DNA of 64,000 nucleotides, from NCBI GenBank assembly GCA_963727075.1, contig CAVSET010000006.1, forward strand, positions 868,001 to 932,000, written 5' to 3'. The position numbers and the translations under genes are program-made. Below the pieces are notes generated by a model. The model did no database searches, had not been told where the DNA came from, and saw only the letters and a program-made list of their open reading frames with translations. This DNA comes from Bog-756 sp963727075 (GTDB taxonomy: Bacteria; Actinomycetota; Acidimicrobiia; Acidimicrobiales; RAAP-2). Below are positions 27,336-36,256 of the stretch, one piece after another (the first letter of the stretch is position 1; every line of letters starts with the position of its first letter).

Positions 27336-28475
27336 CTACAGGGTAATGCCCAGGAGCGCCGCCCCCCGGACCACCGGTCGGCCGGCGGCGGCCTCGCCAT
27401 CGAGGGCGGCCAGCGCGCCGGGGGCGTCGAGGTCGTCGTCGAGGAACGAGCGCACCCGCCTCAGGCCCCGCTCCTCGGGGTCGGAGGCCCGGTCCGGGTC
27501 GGCGAGGGGGGCGGTGCGCCAGGCCTCGAGCCGTCGGGATGCCTCGGGCACGTCCCCCTCGGTCCAGTCCCAGTCGGACCGGTAGTGGTGGCCCAGCAGG
27601 GCGAGACGCACGGCAGCCGGTTCCCACTCCTTCAAGAGGTCGCCCACGAAGACCAGGTTGCCGAGGGATTTCGACATCTTGGTCCCGTCCAACCCGACCA
27701 GGCCGACGTGCAGCCAATGGCGCACGAACGGCTTGCCGGTGACCGACTCGGACTGCGCCGTCTCGCACTCGTGGTGCGGGAAGACGAGGTCCCGCCCGCC
27801 GCCGTGGACGTCGATCGTCTCGCCCAGCTCGCGCAGGGCCAGAGCCGAGCACTCGACGTGCCAACCCGGTCGGCCCGGTCCCCAGCACGACTCCCACGAC
27901 GGCTCGTCGGCGAGTGACGGCTGCCACAGCACGAAGTCCAGTGGATGGCGCTTGTTCGGGTCGTCCGGATGCCCGCCCTGCTCGGCGGCCAGTGCCACCA
28001 TGGTCGCCTCGTCGAAGTGGCTCAGGGAGCCGAACCGAGGGAACCGGGTGATGTCGAAGTAGACGGCTCCTCCCGACTGATAGGCGAAGCCCGAGTCGAG
28101 CACGGAGCCGATCAGGGTGAGGATCTCGGCGATGGCCGAGGTGGCCCGGGGCTCCGACCAGGCCGGGATGAGGCCGAGCGCGGCCATGTCGGCGTCGAAG
28201 CGGGCGATCTCCTCGGCCGCCAGGTCGAGATAGTGGACACCGAGCTGCCGGGCCTTTCGAAGGATGTCGTCGTCGACGTCGGTGACGTTGCGGACGCACC
28301 TGGTCTCGTGGCCGAGGTCGCGAAGTCGACGTTGCAGGAGGTCGAAGGTCAGGTAGACCTGGGCGTGCCCGATGTGGGCGGAATCGTAGGGTGTGATCCC
28401 GCACGAGTACAGGGTGACCACCGGACCCCCATGCAGCGGTGCGACGGCGCGCCTGGCGGTGTCGTAGAGCTGCAT
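27336..28475 (-). CDS. mshC: Cysteine:GlcN-inositol ligase (mycothiol biosynthesis), CysS-like
   Basis: Joins cysteine to glucosaminyl-inositol in mycothiol synthesis. The 379-aa protein has class I motifs SCGITPYDSAHIGHA (zinc Cys25) and GTKMSKSLGN. GITPYD..H.GHA..YLTFDL, PSWESCWGPGRPGWHVECSA and the short C-terminus ending ALAALDG..LLGITL match MshC rather than CysS, which normally has CGPTVY and is longer. ATG 28475 has a strong GGAGGGGGAGGG site; ATG 28502 is an alternative. It lies downstream of npdG and upstream of thrS. Confidence 0.8.
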   Translation of the reverse strand: MQLYDTARRAVAPLHGGPVVTLYSCGITPYDSAHIGHAQVYLTFDLLQRRLRDLGHETRCVRNVTDVDDDILRKARQLGVHYLDLAAEEIARFDADMAALGLIPAWSEPRATSAIAEILTLIGSVLDSGFAYQSGGAVYFDITRFPRFGSLSHFDEATMVALAAEQGGHPDDPNKRHPLDFVLWQPSLADEPSWESCWGPGRPGWHVECSALALRELGETIDVHGGGRDLVFPHHECETAQSESVTGKPFVRHWLHVGLVGLDGTKMSKSLGNLVFVGDLLKEWEPAAVRLALLGHHYRSDWDWTEGDVPEASRRLEAWRTAPLADPDRASDPEERGLRRVRSFLDDDLDAPGALAALDGEAAAGRPVVRGAALLGITL

Positions 28476-28521
28476 CCCTCCCCCTCCCCCTCCTGGGCTC
28501 ATGGTTCCGACTCCCTCCGGT

Positions 28522-29181
28522 TCAGCGGTCACCGAGACCGGGTAGTTGGACGGTGGCATGCACCTTGTGCCGGATGTTGACGGTGATGAGCACGGCGGTG
28601 AACGCCTCGATCGGTGCGGCCTGGTCGAGGCGGCCGGCATCGACGCCCCGCAGGCCCTCCATGCGGTCGACCAGGGCCACGGTGGCGGCCGACGCGTCCG
28701 GGTGGTCGGAACAGACCAGGACGTCGGCCCGGATCGGTGACTCCAGGTTCTCCATCTCGGACGCCGGCAGGTGGTGGAACGACGCCGAGACCATGGAGCC
28801 GGGCAGGGCGGCCTGGATCGATGCGGCCACCGAGCCACGCGGCGGCATGAGGGCCACGAAGGCGCGGCCCTCCCTGACCAGGGCATTGGCCATCGACACC
28901 ACGACCTTGCCGTCCAGGGCCGGAGCCAGCGGACCGACGGTGGCGACCGCACTGTCCCAGGGGGTGGCCACCACCACCAGGTCGCACGCGGCGGCCTCCT
29001 CGTTGGAGAGCCCGGAGACCCGGAGCCGACGGTCGGGCCAGGCCGAGACAACGGCGGCGGCAACGGCGGTTGCGCGGTCGGGGTCCCGCGAACCGATGAC
29101 CGGCTCCTCGCCGGCCACGGCCAGCCGGACCGCCAGTCCCCGCCCGGCCGGTCCCGTACCGCCCAGTATCCCGATTCGCAT
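28522..29181 (-). CDS. npdG: Probable F420-dependent NADP reductase (NPDG family)
   Basis: Transfers hydride between F420H2 and NADP. MRIGILGGTGPAGRGLAVRLA is the Rossmann nucleotide loop, and GSRDPDRA places the NADP phosphate. DLVVVATPWDSAV, VVSMANAL and a late SFHHLPA with DVLVCSDHPDA follow the family pattern. ATG 29181 was chosen over 29199 because it begins the Rossmann strand. It ends 46 bp before mshC on the same strand and is divergent from the enoyl reductase gene by 62 bp. Confidence 0.85.
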   Translation of the reverse strand: MRIGILGGTGPAGRGLAVRLAVAGEEPVIGSRDPDRATAVAAAVVSAWPDRRLRVSGLSNEEAAACDLVVVATPWDSAVATVGPLAPALDGKVVVSMANALVREGRAFVALMPPRGSVAASIQAALPGSMVSASFHHLPASEMENLESPIRADVLVCSDHPDASAATVALVDRMEGLRGVDAGRLDQAAPIEAFTAVLITVNIRHKVHATVQLPGLGDR

Positions 29182-29243
29182 GTCCACACCCTTGCACACG
29201 GCATTCCGGCCAAATGGACGGGTGACGGTAACCTGACTCGGTC

Positions 29244-30032
29244 ATGGGACTCCTCGAGGGCAAACGGATACTGGTGACCGGAGTGCTGACCGACGCCTCG
29301 CTGGCCTTCGCCGTGGCGCGGACCGCCCAACGGGAAGGAGCCGAGGTCGTGCTCAGCGGAGCCGGCCGCGGACTCTCCCTCACTCGTCGCACGGCCCGCA
29401 AGCTCCCGGTGGAAGCGGACGTGCTGGAGATCGACGTCACCAAGCCCGAGCAGCTGGCCGAGGCCGCCATCACGCTGAGTGCCGGGTGGGACCGGCTCGA
29501 CGGAATGCTGCACGCCATCGGGTACGCGCCCCCCGAGTGCCTGGGCGGAGACATGTTCCAGGCCGACTGGGAACAGGTGCAGGTGGCCTTGCACGTCTCC
29601 GCCTACTCGCTCAAGGCGTTGGTCGAGACGTTCAGACCCCTGTTGGTGGCGGCGGGGACCGACGGCCGGCGCGGGGCCTCGGTGGTGGCGCTCGACTTCG
29701 ACGCCAGCGTGGCCTGGCCCGCCTACGACTGGATGGGGGTGTCGAAGGCGGCCTTGGAGTCGCTCTCCCGCTACCTGGCCCGTGACCTCGGACCGGATCG
29801 GATCCGGGTCAACCTGGTGGCCGCGGGCCCGGTGAAGACCATGGCGGCCAAATCGATCCCGGGCTTCACCACGTTCGAGGACACCTGGGCGGAGCGGGCA
29901 CCGCTCGGTTGGGACGTTCTCGACACCGATGTCGTCGCCCGAGCCTGCACGGCTCTCCTCTCCGACCTGCTCCCCATGACGACCGGAGAGATCCTCCACG
30001 TCGACGGAGGGCTGCATGCCATCGGCGCCTGA
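29244..30032 (+). CDS. fabI: Enoyl-ACP reductase, InhA type
   Basis: NADH-dependent last step of fatty-acid elongation (262 aa). LLEGKRILVTGVLTDASLAFA is the InhA/FabI cofactor loop. HAIGYAPP and the catalytic set Y161-x2-M164-x3-K168 (YDWMGVSK) match InhA Tyr158/Met161/Lys165. LDFDASVAWPAY, NLVAAGPVKT and ERAPLGWD are also InhA-like. It is monocistronic apart from a following SnoaL-like gene 67 bp downstream. Confidence 0.93.
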   Translation: MGLLEGKRILVTGVLTDASLAFAVARTAQREGAEVVLSGAGRGLSLTRRTARKLPVEADVLEIDVTKPEQLAEAAITLSAGWDRLDGMLHAIGYAPPECLGGDMFQADWEQVQVALHVSAYSLKALVETFRPLLVAAGTDGRRGASVVALDFDASVAWPAYDWMGVSKAALESLSRYLARDLGPDRIRVNLVAAGPVKTMAAKSIPGFTTFEDTWAERAPLGWDVLDTDVVARACTALLSDLLPMTTGEILHVDGGLHAIGA

Positions 30033-30099
30033 CAACCCGGACCGAGCAGCCTCGATGGGCTTCTCGGCCGACGGCGCGACCGGCTGAGGGACCAGGGAC

Positions 30100-30546
30100 G
30101 TGACCGACGACAGCACCGCGCTCGGCAACCTGATCGCCATGTACGCCGAACGAATCGACGGCGGGGACTTCGACGGGGTGGCCGACCTGCTGGGTGACGC
30201 CGGCGTGGGCGATGGCGAGAGCGAGTCCCTCCTCCGGGGCCGCGACGCCCTGGCCGCCATGTTCACCGCCACCACCCGCCGCTATCCGGACGGGACGCCC
30301 CGGACCAAGCACGTCACCACCAACCTGATCCTCGAGATCGACGCCGATGCCGGCCGCGCCTCGGCCCGCTCGTACTGGATGGTCCTGCAAGCGGTCGACG
30401 GCCTGCCCCTGCAACCCATTCTGGCCGGGCGCTACCACGACAAGTTCGACCGCCCGGAGGGGACCTGGCGTTTCGCCGAACGCCGCTACTTCATCGACTT
30501 GGTGGGCGATGTGAGCCGGCACATGCTCGCGCACCTGCCGACCTGA
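30100..30546 (+). CDS. SnoaL/NTF2-like fold protein
   Basis: 148 aa with the cone-shaped alpha+beta NTF2 fold. The pattern is IAMYAERIDGGDFDGVADLL, then RGRDALAAMF, TKHVTTNLILEID, RSYWMVLQA and AGRYHDKFDRPEGTWRFAERRYFID. It resembles aromatic-dioxygenase small subunits and SnoaL-like isomerases. GTG 30100 follows AGGGA. Substrate and role unknown. It follows fabI on the same strand. Confidence 0.75.
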   Translation: MTDDSTALGNLIAMYAERIDGGDFDGVADLLGDAGVGDGESESLLRGRDALAAMFTATTRRYPDGTPRTKHVTTNLILEIDADAGRASARSYWMVLQAVDGLPLQPILAGRYHDKFDRPEGTWRFAERRYFIDLVGDVSRHMLAHLPT

Positions 30547-30575
30547 GTCTCGAGGGGCCGGGGCCGGGTGACGCG

Positions 30576-32600
30576 TCAGCGCGGGCCGGCCAGCGCCATC
30601 AGGCGCGGGAGGATCTTCGGGGCCAGATAGCTACCAGCGGCCTCGGTCGTGTGCACACCATCGTTGAACCGCACCGGTCGCCCACCGATCTTCCAGGTGA
30701 AGCGGTCGCCAGGGTCGAGGTACCGGTTGAGGGGCACCACGGACACGATGTGCCGGTGCCGGGCGGCGACCGACTCGATGATCCAGTTGAGCCGCTTCAC
30801 CCGGATCGGCGGGTCCCCGGCTCCGGGCCGACCATCGAGCCAGTTGCCGCTGTTGAAGTACGGCGAGGTCATGAAGACGATGTGGGATCCTTCGCAGCCC
30901 AGGACGGAGACGGCTTCCTCGAACCGGGACAGTTCGTAGGCGTCGAATTCGGGATCGCCCAGATGCTGCCATCGCCCCTGGTACGTCCGATCCATCGTCT
31001 CCCACCAGCCGACGATGAGCACGACGATCTCTGGACGAAGTTGTCGGACGTCCTGCCGCCAGATCGTCGGCCAACTGGTGCACGGGGCCAACGGATACGT
31101 CGGGGTGCCGTGCAATTGGTAGGGCACGGCGGTGGCCAGCCCGCATCCGTCCAACGGCCGTCCCCGGAGCACGGCGCCGTACCGGGGACCGTACTGGGCG
31201 ACCCAGAACCCGACGGTGAGCGAGAGCGAGTCTCCGACGACAAGGACCTTGACCCTTCCGCCGGTGGTGGGGAAGCTGCTGTATTCGTAGGTGTTGAGGT
31301 TCGATCGTTCGGCTTTGGGGCTGAGCAGCACGTTGCCGGCTGCCGCGGTGCCGCCGACGGTGGTCACGAGCAGCACACCCGCCGCGACGACCGCGCCGGC
31401 CGGCACCCACGCCCACGAACGCCACCGGCCGAACGTCATTCGGCGGACCGGGATCTCCACCAAATACCACGAGATGACCGCGATGGCGAAGGTGGTGGCG
31501 CCGCGCAGGGCGAACAGAGCCCAACCATCCACTCCGGTTCGTGCCTTGTTGAGCACCAGAAAGACCGGCCAATGCCACAGGTAGAGCCCGTAGGTCACCT
31601 GGCCCACGAATCTCAGTGGCCCGAACGAGAGCGCTCGAGCCGGTAGCCCGGCGGGCGCCCTGGTGACCCCGATGATCACGCCGATCACCAACAGGTCGGC
31701 CAGCAGGAAACCGCCGCGATAGGGCAGCGAAGCGTTGCCGTCGATCCGCGCCCACTCCCAGGCGAAGATGGCCGCGCCGATGGCCGCCATCGAGGAGAAC
31801 CCAAGCCGGGCACGGCGGCTCGACGCGGGTGCCCGACCGCTCAGCAGCACTCCGGCGGCCGCGCCGGTCAGGATGTCCTGGGCCCGGGTATCGGTCCCGT
31901 AGTAGATGCGACTCGGGTCTGTGCCGGGGTGGAAGAGCAGTGCCATCTCGACGGCCGAAGCCAGGACGCCGAGGACGGCCACGATGAGCAGGATGCGGGG
32001 CGAGCGCCACAGCTTCAGGACCACTACCACGACCAGGGGCCACACCAGGTAGAACTGCTCTTCGATGGCCAGCGTCCAGGTGTGGAGGAGCGGGGACTGT
32101 GCGGAGATCTGGGCGAAGTAGCTCTGGCCCGAGAAGATCTGGTGCCAGTTGCCGATGTAGAACAGCGTGCTCAGACCGTCGGCACGGAGTGCGTCCTGAG
32201 TGCCGCCCGGAGCAAAGACCGCCGCGTACACACCGATCCCGCCGAGCAGAACGAACAATGCCGGCAGCAGACGCCGCGCCCGCCGGGCCCAGAATGCCGA
32301 CAACCGGATCCGGCCGCTCCGAGACCACTCCCGCATCAACAGCATGGTGATGAGAAACCCGCTCAGGACGAAGAAGACGTCCACCGAGATGACCCCGCCG
32401 GCGGCCCAGCCGAACCCCCCGTGATTGGCCATGATCCCGAGGATCGACACCGCCCGAATGCCGTCCAGGGCGGGCATATATGCGAGCTGGCTGCCACCCC
32501 GCGGTGGGTCCGCTTCGGGCGCCCCGCGCCCGATCGTCGCCGTTCGGCCTCCCCCCAGCAACCGTCCCCCCTGTCCGACCTCTCCCCCGTCCGTCGTCAC
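30576..32600 (-). CDS. OafA/YrhL-type membrane acyltransferase with SGNH domain
   Basis: 674 aa. The N-terminal acyltransferase-3 domain (about 40-400) has roughly ten helices and the motif YMPALDGIRAVSILGIMANHGGFGW (catalytic His region). GVISVDVFFVLSGFLIT and LLHTWTLAIEEQFYLVWP are further hallmarks. The C-terminal SGNH hydrolase-like domain (about 440-674) opens with VLVVGDSLSLTVGFW and ends near DGVHTTEAAGSYLAP (Asp-His pair). Such proteins O-acetylate cell-surface glycans. It lies alone, divergent from the next gene. Confidence 0.92.
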   Translation of the reverse strand: MTTDGGEVGQGGRLLGGGRTATIGRGAPEADPPRGGSQLAYMPALDGIRAVSILGIMANHGGFGWAAGGVISVDVFFVLSGFLITMLLMREWSRSGRIRLSAFWARRARRLLPALFVLLGGIGVYAAVFAPGGTQDALRADGLSTLFYIGNWHQIFSGQSYFAQISAQSPLLHTWTLAIEEQFYLVWPLVVVVVLKLWRSPRILLIVAVLGVLASAVEMALLFHPGTDPSRIYYGTDTRAQDILTGAAAGVLLSGRAPASSRRARLGFSSMAAIGAAIFAWEWARIDGNASLPYRGGFLLADLLVIGVIIGVTRAPAGLPARALSFGPLRFVGQVTYGLYLWHWPVFLVLNKARTGVDGWALFALRGATTFAIAVISWYLVEIPVRRMTFGRWRSWAWVPAGAVVAAGVLLVTTVGGTAAAGNVLLSPKAERSNLNTYEYSSFPTTGGRVKVLVVGDSLSLTVGFWVAQYGPRYGAVLRGRPLDGCGLATAVPYQLHGTPTYPLAPCTSWPTIWRQDVRQLRPEIVVLIVGWWETMDRTYQGRWQHLGDPEFDAYELSRFEEAVSVLGCEGSHIVFMTSPYFNSGNWLDGRPGAGDPPIRVKRLNWIIESVAARHRHIVSVVPLNRYLDPGDRFTWKIGGRPVRFNDGVHTTEAAGSYLAPKILPRLMALAGPR

Positions 32601-32775
32601 CTGAGCGTCTCCCAGCCAGGTGACATTGGGATCGGACTATTTGGTGCGGAAGAGGTTACCCAGGGTTTCGCGTCGGAAACGGCGAATGCCGTGCGGGGAC
32701 GAGCCTCGGCCTTGACCCCACCCCGGCCGGACCCTACGTTCGCTCAGGTCCCCAAGCCGAGGGAGGAGCCCCCGA

Positions 32776-33954
32776 ATGCCTGCCCGCCTGACCGTCAACG
32801 GGCCGGACGCGGCGAGAAGCCTCCGTCCGGTGGTCGCCGAAGAGGCCGCCCGGTCCGAACACGAACGCACCCTCACCGGGCGAACGGTCGCGGCCCTGTG
32901 GGACAGCGGCCTGATGCAGTGGTGCAATCCCCTCGAGGCCGGCGGGAGCGAGCCGACGTTCCACGACATGATCGAGACATGGATCGAACTGGCCTGGCAG
33001 GACGGTTCGCTCGGCTGGATTGGGATCGCCAACCTCCCGTCGGCCGCGACCAGCGCCGCCTACCTTCCCGACGAGGGGTTCGCCGAGGTCTTCGTCAAGC
33101 ACGACAACCGGATCACTGCCGGGGGTCAGTTCTTCCCCAACGGCCTCGCCGAGAGGGTGGACAGCGGCTACCGCTTGACCGGGGCGTGGAACTTCGGCTC
33201 GGGGACCGGCCACTCCGAATACGTCGCCGCTGGCTTCATCCCGACGGTCAACCGCGAGATGGTGGTCGGTGAGGACGGGATGCCGCCCTTGATGGTGGCG
33301 CTCATCCCCCGAGAGGAGGTCGTGTTCACCGACGGCTGGTACGTGCAGGGGTTGAAGGGCACCGGATCGTATGACTACAACGTGACCGACCTGTTCGTCC
33401 CTCGGTACCGGACCTTCGAGCTGTTCTGCCGGACTCCCCTGCGGGGCGGCTCGCCGGCATTCACGATGGGGCTGATGCCCATCACCGCGGCCGGGCATGC
33501 ATCGTGGGCCCTCGGCGTGTCGAAGAGCATGATCGACGACGTGACCGAGCTGGCTCTGACCAAGGTGAGGATGGGCGAAGACGCGTCTATCGCCCACAAG
33601 GCGTCGTTCCAGCGGAACCTCTCCCATCACCAGGCCATGTGGCGGGCGGCGTACCTGCTGGTCCTCACCACTTTCGGCGAGGTGGAGGACAAGGTGAGGA
33701 GCGGCGAGGACCTCACGCCGGCCATGCGGGCGGACATGCGGGTGGCGGCCACCTATGCCACCGAGGCCAGCCGGGAGATCGTGCAGTGGGCCCACCTGGC
33801 CGCAGGCACGTCGGCCATCCGTGAGGGAAGCCGGCTGGAGCGTGCCTTCCGGGATATGTACACCGGCACCCAGCACGTCTTCATCGGCGAGAAGACCTAC
33901 ACCGATGCGGCACAGATCCGGCTGGGCCTGATCGACGACCAGCTCGGGTTGTGA
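32776..33954 (+). CDS. Acyl-CoA dehydrogenase-like flavoprotein (flavin monooxygenase subtype)
   Basis: 392 aa with the acyl-CoA dehydrogenase fold. Clues are LAWQDGSLGWIGIANLP, GGQFFPNGLAERVDSGYRLTGAWNFGSGTGHSEYV (beta domain), WYVQGLKGTGSYDYNVTDLFVP and a C-terminal helical bundle. The combination of G-x-W-x-F-x-SG and MKGTGSxDxxVxxVFVP is typical of HsaA/DszC-like oxygenases rather than true dehydrogenases. Substrate unknown. Tail-to-tail with the aldehyde dehydrogenase (18 bp). Confidence 0.85.
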   Translation: MPARLTVNGPDAARSLRPVVAEEAARSEHERTLTGRTVAALWDSGLMQWCNPLEAGGSEPTFHDMIETWIELAWQDGSLGWIGIANLPSAATSAAYLPDEGFAEVFVKHDNRITAGGQFFPNGLAERVDSGYRLTGAWNFGSGTGHSEYVAAGFIPTVNREMVVGEDGMPPLMVALIPREEVVFTDGWYVQGLKGTGSYDYNVTDLFVPRYRTFELFCRTPLRGGSPAFTMGLMPITAAGHASWALGVSKSMIDDVTELALTKVRMGEDASIAHKASFQRNLSHHQAMWRAAYLLVLTTFGEVEDKVRSGEDLTPAMRADMRVAATYATEASREIVQWAHLAAGTSAIREGSRLERAFRDMYTGTQHVFIGEKTYTDAAQIRLGLIDDQLGL

Positions 33955-33972
33955 ACCGGACGGCCGGACGCC

Positions 33973-35406
33973 TCAGAGCTGCAGGGACTTCACCTCGAGG
34001 TACTCCTCCAGGCCGAATGCTCCGAATTCCCGGCCGTTGCCCGACTGCTTGTAGCCGCCGAACGGCGCCATCGGGTTGAACCCACCGCCGTTGATCTCGA
34101 CCTGGCCGGCGCGCAGCCGGCCGGCGACCGCCCGGGCCCGTGCGGGGTCGGATGACCACACCCCACCGGCCAACCCGTACTCCGTGTCGTTGGCGATCTC
34201 GACGGCCTCCTCCTCGGAGTCGTACGGGATGATCGACAGCACCGGGCCGAAGATCTCGTCCCGGGCGATGACCATCTCGGGGGTCACCGAGGAGAACACC
34301 GTCGGCTGGACGAAGAACCCTTGGTCGAGCCCAGCAGGCGGCTGGGCCCCACCGGTCAAGAGGCTGGCACCCTCCCCGACACCCTTGTCGATGTAGGCGC
34401 GGACCCGGTCCCGCTGTACGGCGGACACCAATGGGCCGAGACGCGTCTCGGAGTCGAACGGATCCCCCGGAGTGAACGAGCGCGCCGTCTCGACAGCCAG
34501 CTCCTCCACCTCGGCGAGTCGCTCCCGTGGGACGAGCATGCGGGTGAGCGCGCTGCAGGTCTGGCCGGAGTTGATGTAGCACTTGCGTACCCCGTCCGGC
34601 ACCGCCTGGGCCAAGTCGGCATCGGCCAGGATGACGTTGGCAGACTTCCCACCCAGCTCCAGCGCCACCCGCTTCACGGTGGCGGCGGCCAGCTCGGCCA
34701 CCCGCTTGCCCGCCCGGGTCGATCCGGTGAACGAGACCATGTCCACCCGGGGGTGGGCGGCAAGGGCCTCACCCACGATCGGGCCGAGCCCCGTGACCAG
34801 ATTGAACACACCTGCGGGCAGCCCGACCTCTTCGAAGATGTCGGCCAGGATGAACGCATTGAGCGGTGCCACCTCGCTCGGCTTGAGCACCACCGTGCAC
34901 CCGGCGGTGAGGGCCGGTGCCACCTTGGCCGCGATCTGGTGCAGGGGGTAGTTCCAGGGGGTGATGGCCCCGACCACGCCGATCGGCTCGCGCACCACGA
35001 CGGAGTTCCCGACGGGCTGCTCCCAGGTGAAGTCCGCCGCCACCTGGGCCATCGAGCCGAAGGAGGCCATGGGGAGCCCCACCTGTACCAACTGGGAGAG
35101 CACGAGCGGCATCCCGACCTCGTGCGTGATGAGATCGGCCAGAGACTCCATCCGTTCGCCGAGCAGGTTGCTGACCTTGGTCAGGATCTCCGTCCGTTCC
35201 TCCACCGGGGTGGCCGACCACGCCGGGAAGGCGGCCGCGGCCGCGCTCACCGCCCGGTCGATGTCCTCGGTCGTGCCCTCGGGCACCGTGCCGATGACCT
35301 CCTCGGTGGTCGAGTCGATGACATCCAGCGTGCCCGAACCGCTCGATGGCTCCCACTCCCCTCCGATATAGAGCTTCTTGCGGTCCATTCGCGGCATCGA
35401 CGTCAT
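33973..35406 (-). CDS. NAD(P)-dependent aldehyde dehydrogenase
   Basis: 477 aa. Active-site Cys in NSGQTCSALTR, general-base Glu in LELGGKSANVI, cofactor loop FTGSTRAGKRV, and the WNYPLHQIAAKVAPAL and PFGGYKQSGNGREFG motifs. ATG 35406 has AAGGGGG upstream and was chosen over a longer frame to 35757, which lies across the divergent tetR gene. The adjacent divergent TetR is the likely regulator. The aldehyde substrate cannot be deduced. Confidence 0.95.
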   Translation of the reverse strand: MTSMPRMDRKKLYIGGEWEPSSGSGTLDVIDSTTEEVIGTVPEGTTEDIDRAVSAAAAAFPAWSATPVEERTEILTKVSNLLGERMESLADLITHEVGMPLVLSQLVQVGLPMASFGSMAQVAADFTWEQPVGNSVVVREPIGVVGAITPWNYPLHQIAAKVAPALTAGCTVVLKPSEVAPLNAFILADIFEEVGLPAGVFNLVTGLGPIVGEALAAHPRVDMVSFTGSTRAGKRVAELAAATVKRVALELGGKSANVILADADLAQAVPDGVRKCYINSGQTCSALTRMLVPRERLAEVEELAVETARSFTPGDPFDSETRLGPLVSAVQRDRVRAYIDKGVGEGASLLTGGAQPPAGLDQGFFVQPTVFSSVTPEMVIARDEIFGPVLSIIPYDSEEEAVEIANDTEYGLAGGVWSSDPARARAVAGRLRAGQVEINGGGFNPMAPFGGYKQSGNGREFGAFGLEEYLEVKSLQL

Positions 35407-35481
35407 GACAGAACCCCCTTCGGATCGTCCACACCTTAGGACGGACGAGGCAGTCGCCGGCCCGGACGTGGGCCCCGCCTC

Positions 35482-35502
35482 TATTGCGTAACGATTCCAA
35501 TA
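35482..35502. promoter_or_regulatory. Possible TetR operator
   Basis: The inverted repeat TATTG-11 nt-CAATA lies in an A/T-rich patch of the 136-bp gap between the divergent aldehyde dehydrogenase and tetR genes. The arms are only 5 bp, so this is suggestive at best. Confidence 0.3.
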
Positions 35503-35542
35503 TATGTACTGTGACACCGTCCCCCACGAGAGGCCAGGGAAC

Positions 35543-36244
35543 ATGCCCCAGACCCAACAGGAGCGTAAGGCTGAGACTCGTGCCCGGCTACTGGCCGCCG
35601 CGGCCGAGCTCTTCGCGGAGCAAGGGATCGACGCCGTGTCGGTCGACGCCGTCGCCGAGGCGGCGGGGAGAACGTCCGGCTCGGTGTACGCCCATTTCGG
35701 GAGCAAGCAGGGTCTCCTGCTGGCCCTGCTCGGCTCGTGGAAGGACTCGGTGCTCACCGTCCTGCTGGCTCAGGTGGCCGTGAGCGAGTCGCCCCGGGAC
35801 CAGCTGGCGGCGGTGTGGGACAACGTGGCCGACGACCCGGGAGTCGATGCCGGGCCCTGGCGGCTCCTCGAGCACGAGCTCTGGCTGCGGGCGGCACGCG
35901 ACCCGGAAGTGGCCGGTGTGCTGCGGTCGCGTAACGCCGAGGCCCGGCGCTTCACCTCTCGTCATCTCAGCGAGTGGACGTCAGCGGTCGGGGCTCATCC
36001 GCCAGTGGACCCGGGCGAGCTGGCCGTCCTGGTCAGGGCGCTGCTGATGGGCCTCGCCCTGCAGCGCAATCTCGAGCCGGCCACCGTCACCGACGAGCTC
36101 GCCGTCGACGGGTTGTGCGCCCTGGTCGGTCTGGATGCGACCCCGCCGCCCGCCGCCGGTCGACCTCGGCGTTCGACCACGAAGAAGCACACCACCAAGA
36201 CCATCCGAAGAGACACACCGACCAACCACGAGTCACACCGATAG
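35543..36244 (+). CDS. TetR-family transcriptional regulator
   Basis: About 233 aa. The N-terminal helix-turn-helix is ETRARLLAAAAELFAEQGIDAVSVDAVAEAAGRTSGSVYAHFGSKQGLL, a textbook TetR domain. The C-terminal ligand domain is helical, and the last 30 residues are basic (STTKKHTTKTIRRD). ATG 35543 follows CAGGGAAC. It is 12 bp upstream of the nitronate monooxygenase gene on the same strand and divergent from the aldehyde dehydrogenase, so it probably controls both. Confidence 0.92.
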   Translation: MPQTQQERKAETRARLLAAAAELFAEQGIDAVSVDAVAEAAGRTSGSVYAHFGSKQGLLLALLGSWKDSVLTVLLAQVAVSESPRDQLAAVWDNVADDPGVDAGPWRLLEHELWLRAARDPEVAGVLRSRNAEARRFTSRHLSEWTSAVGAHPPVDPGELAVLVRALLMGLALQRNLEPATVTDELAVDGLCALVGLDATPPPAAGRPRRSTTKKHTTKTIRRDTPTNHESHR

Positions 36245-36256
36245 AGGAGCTACGCC

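Noticed and set aside
27336..28475. Cysteinyl-tRNA synthetase
   Set aside because: GITPYDSAHIGHA, the PSW..GPGRPGWH string and short C-terminus fit MshC better, though CysS cannot be fully excluded by eye.
27336..30275. 979-codon minus-strand ORF ending with MshC
   Set aside because: The first 600 codons are out-of-frame reading across npdG and the plus-strand reductase; the ligase has its own start with a strong ribosome site.
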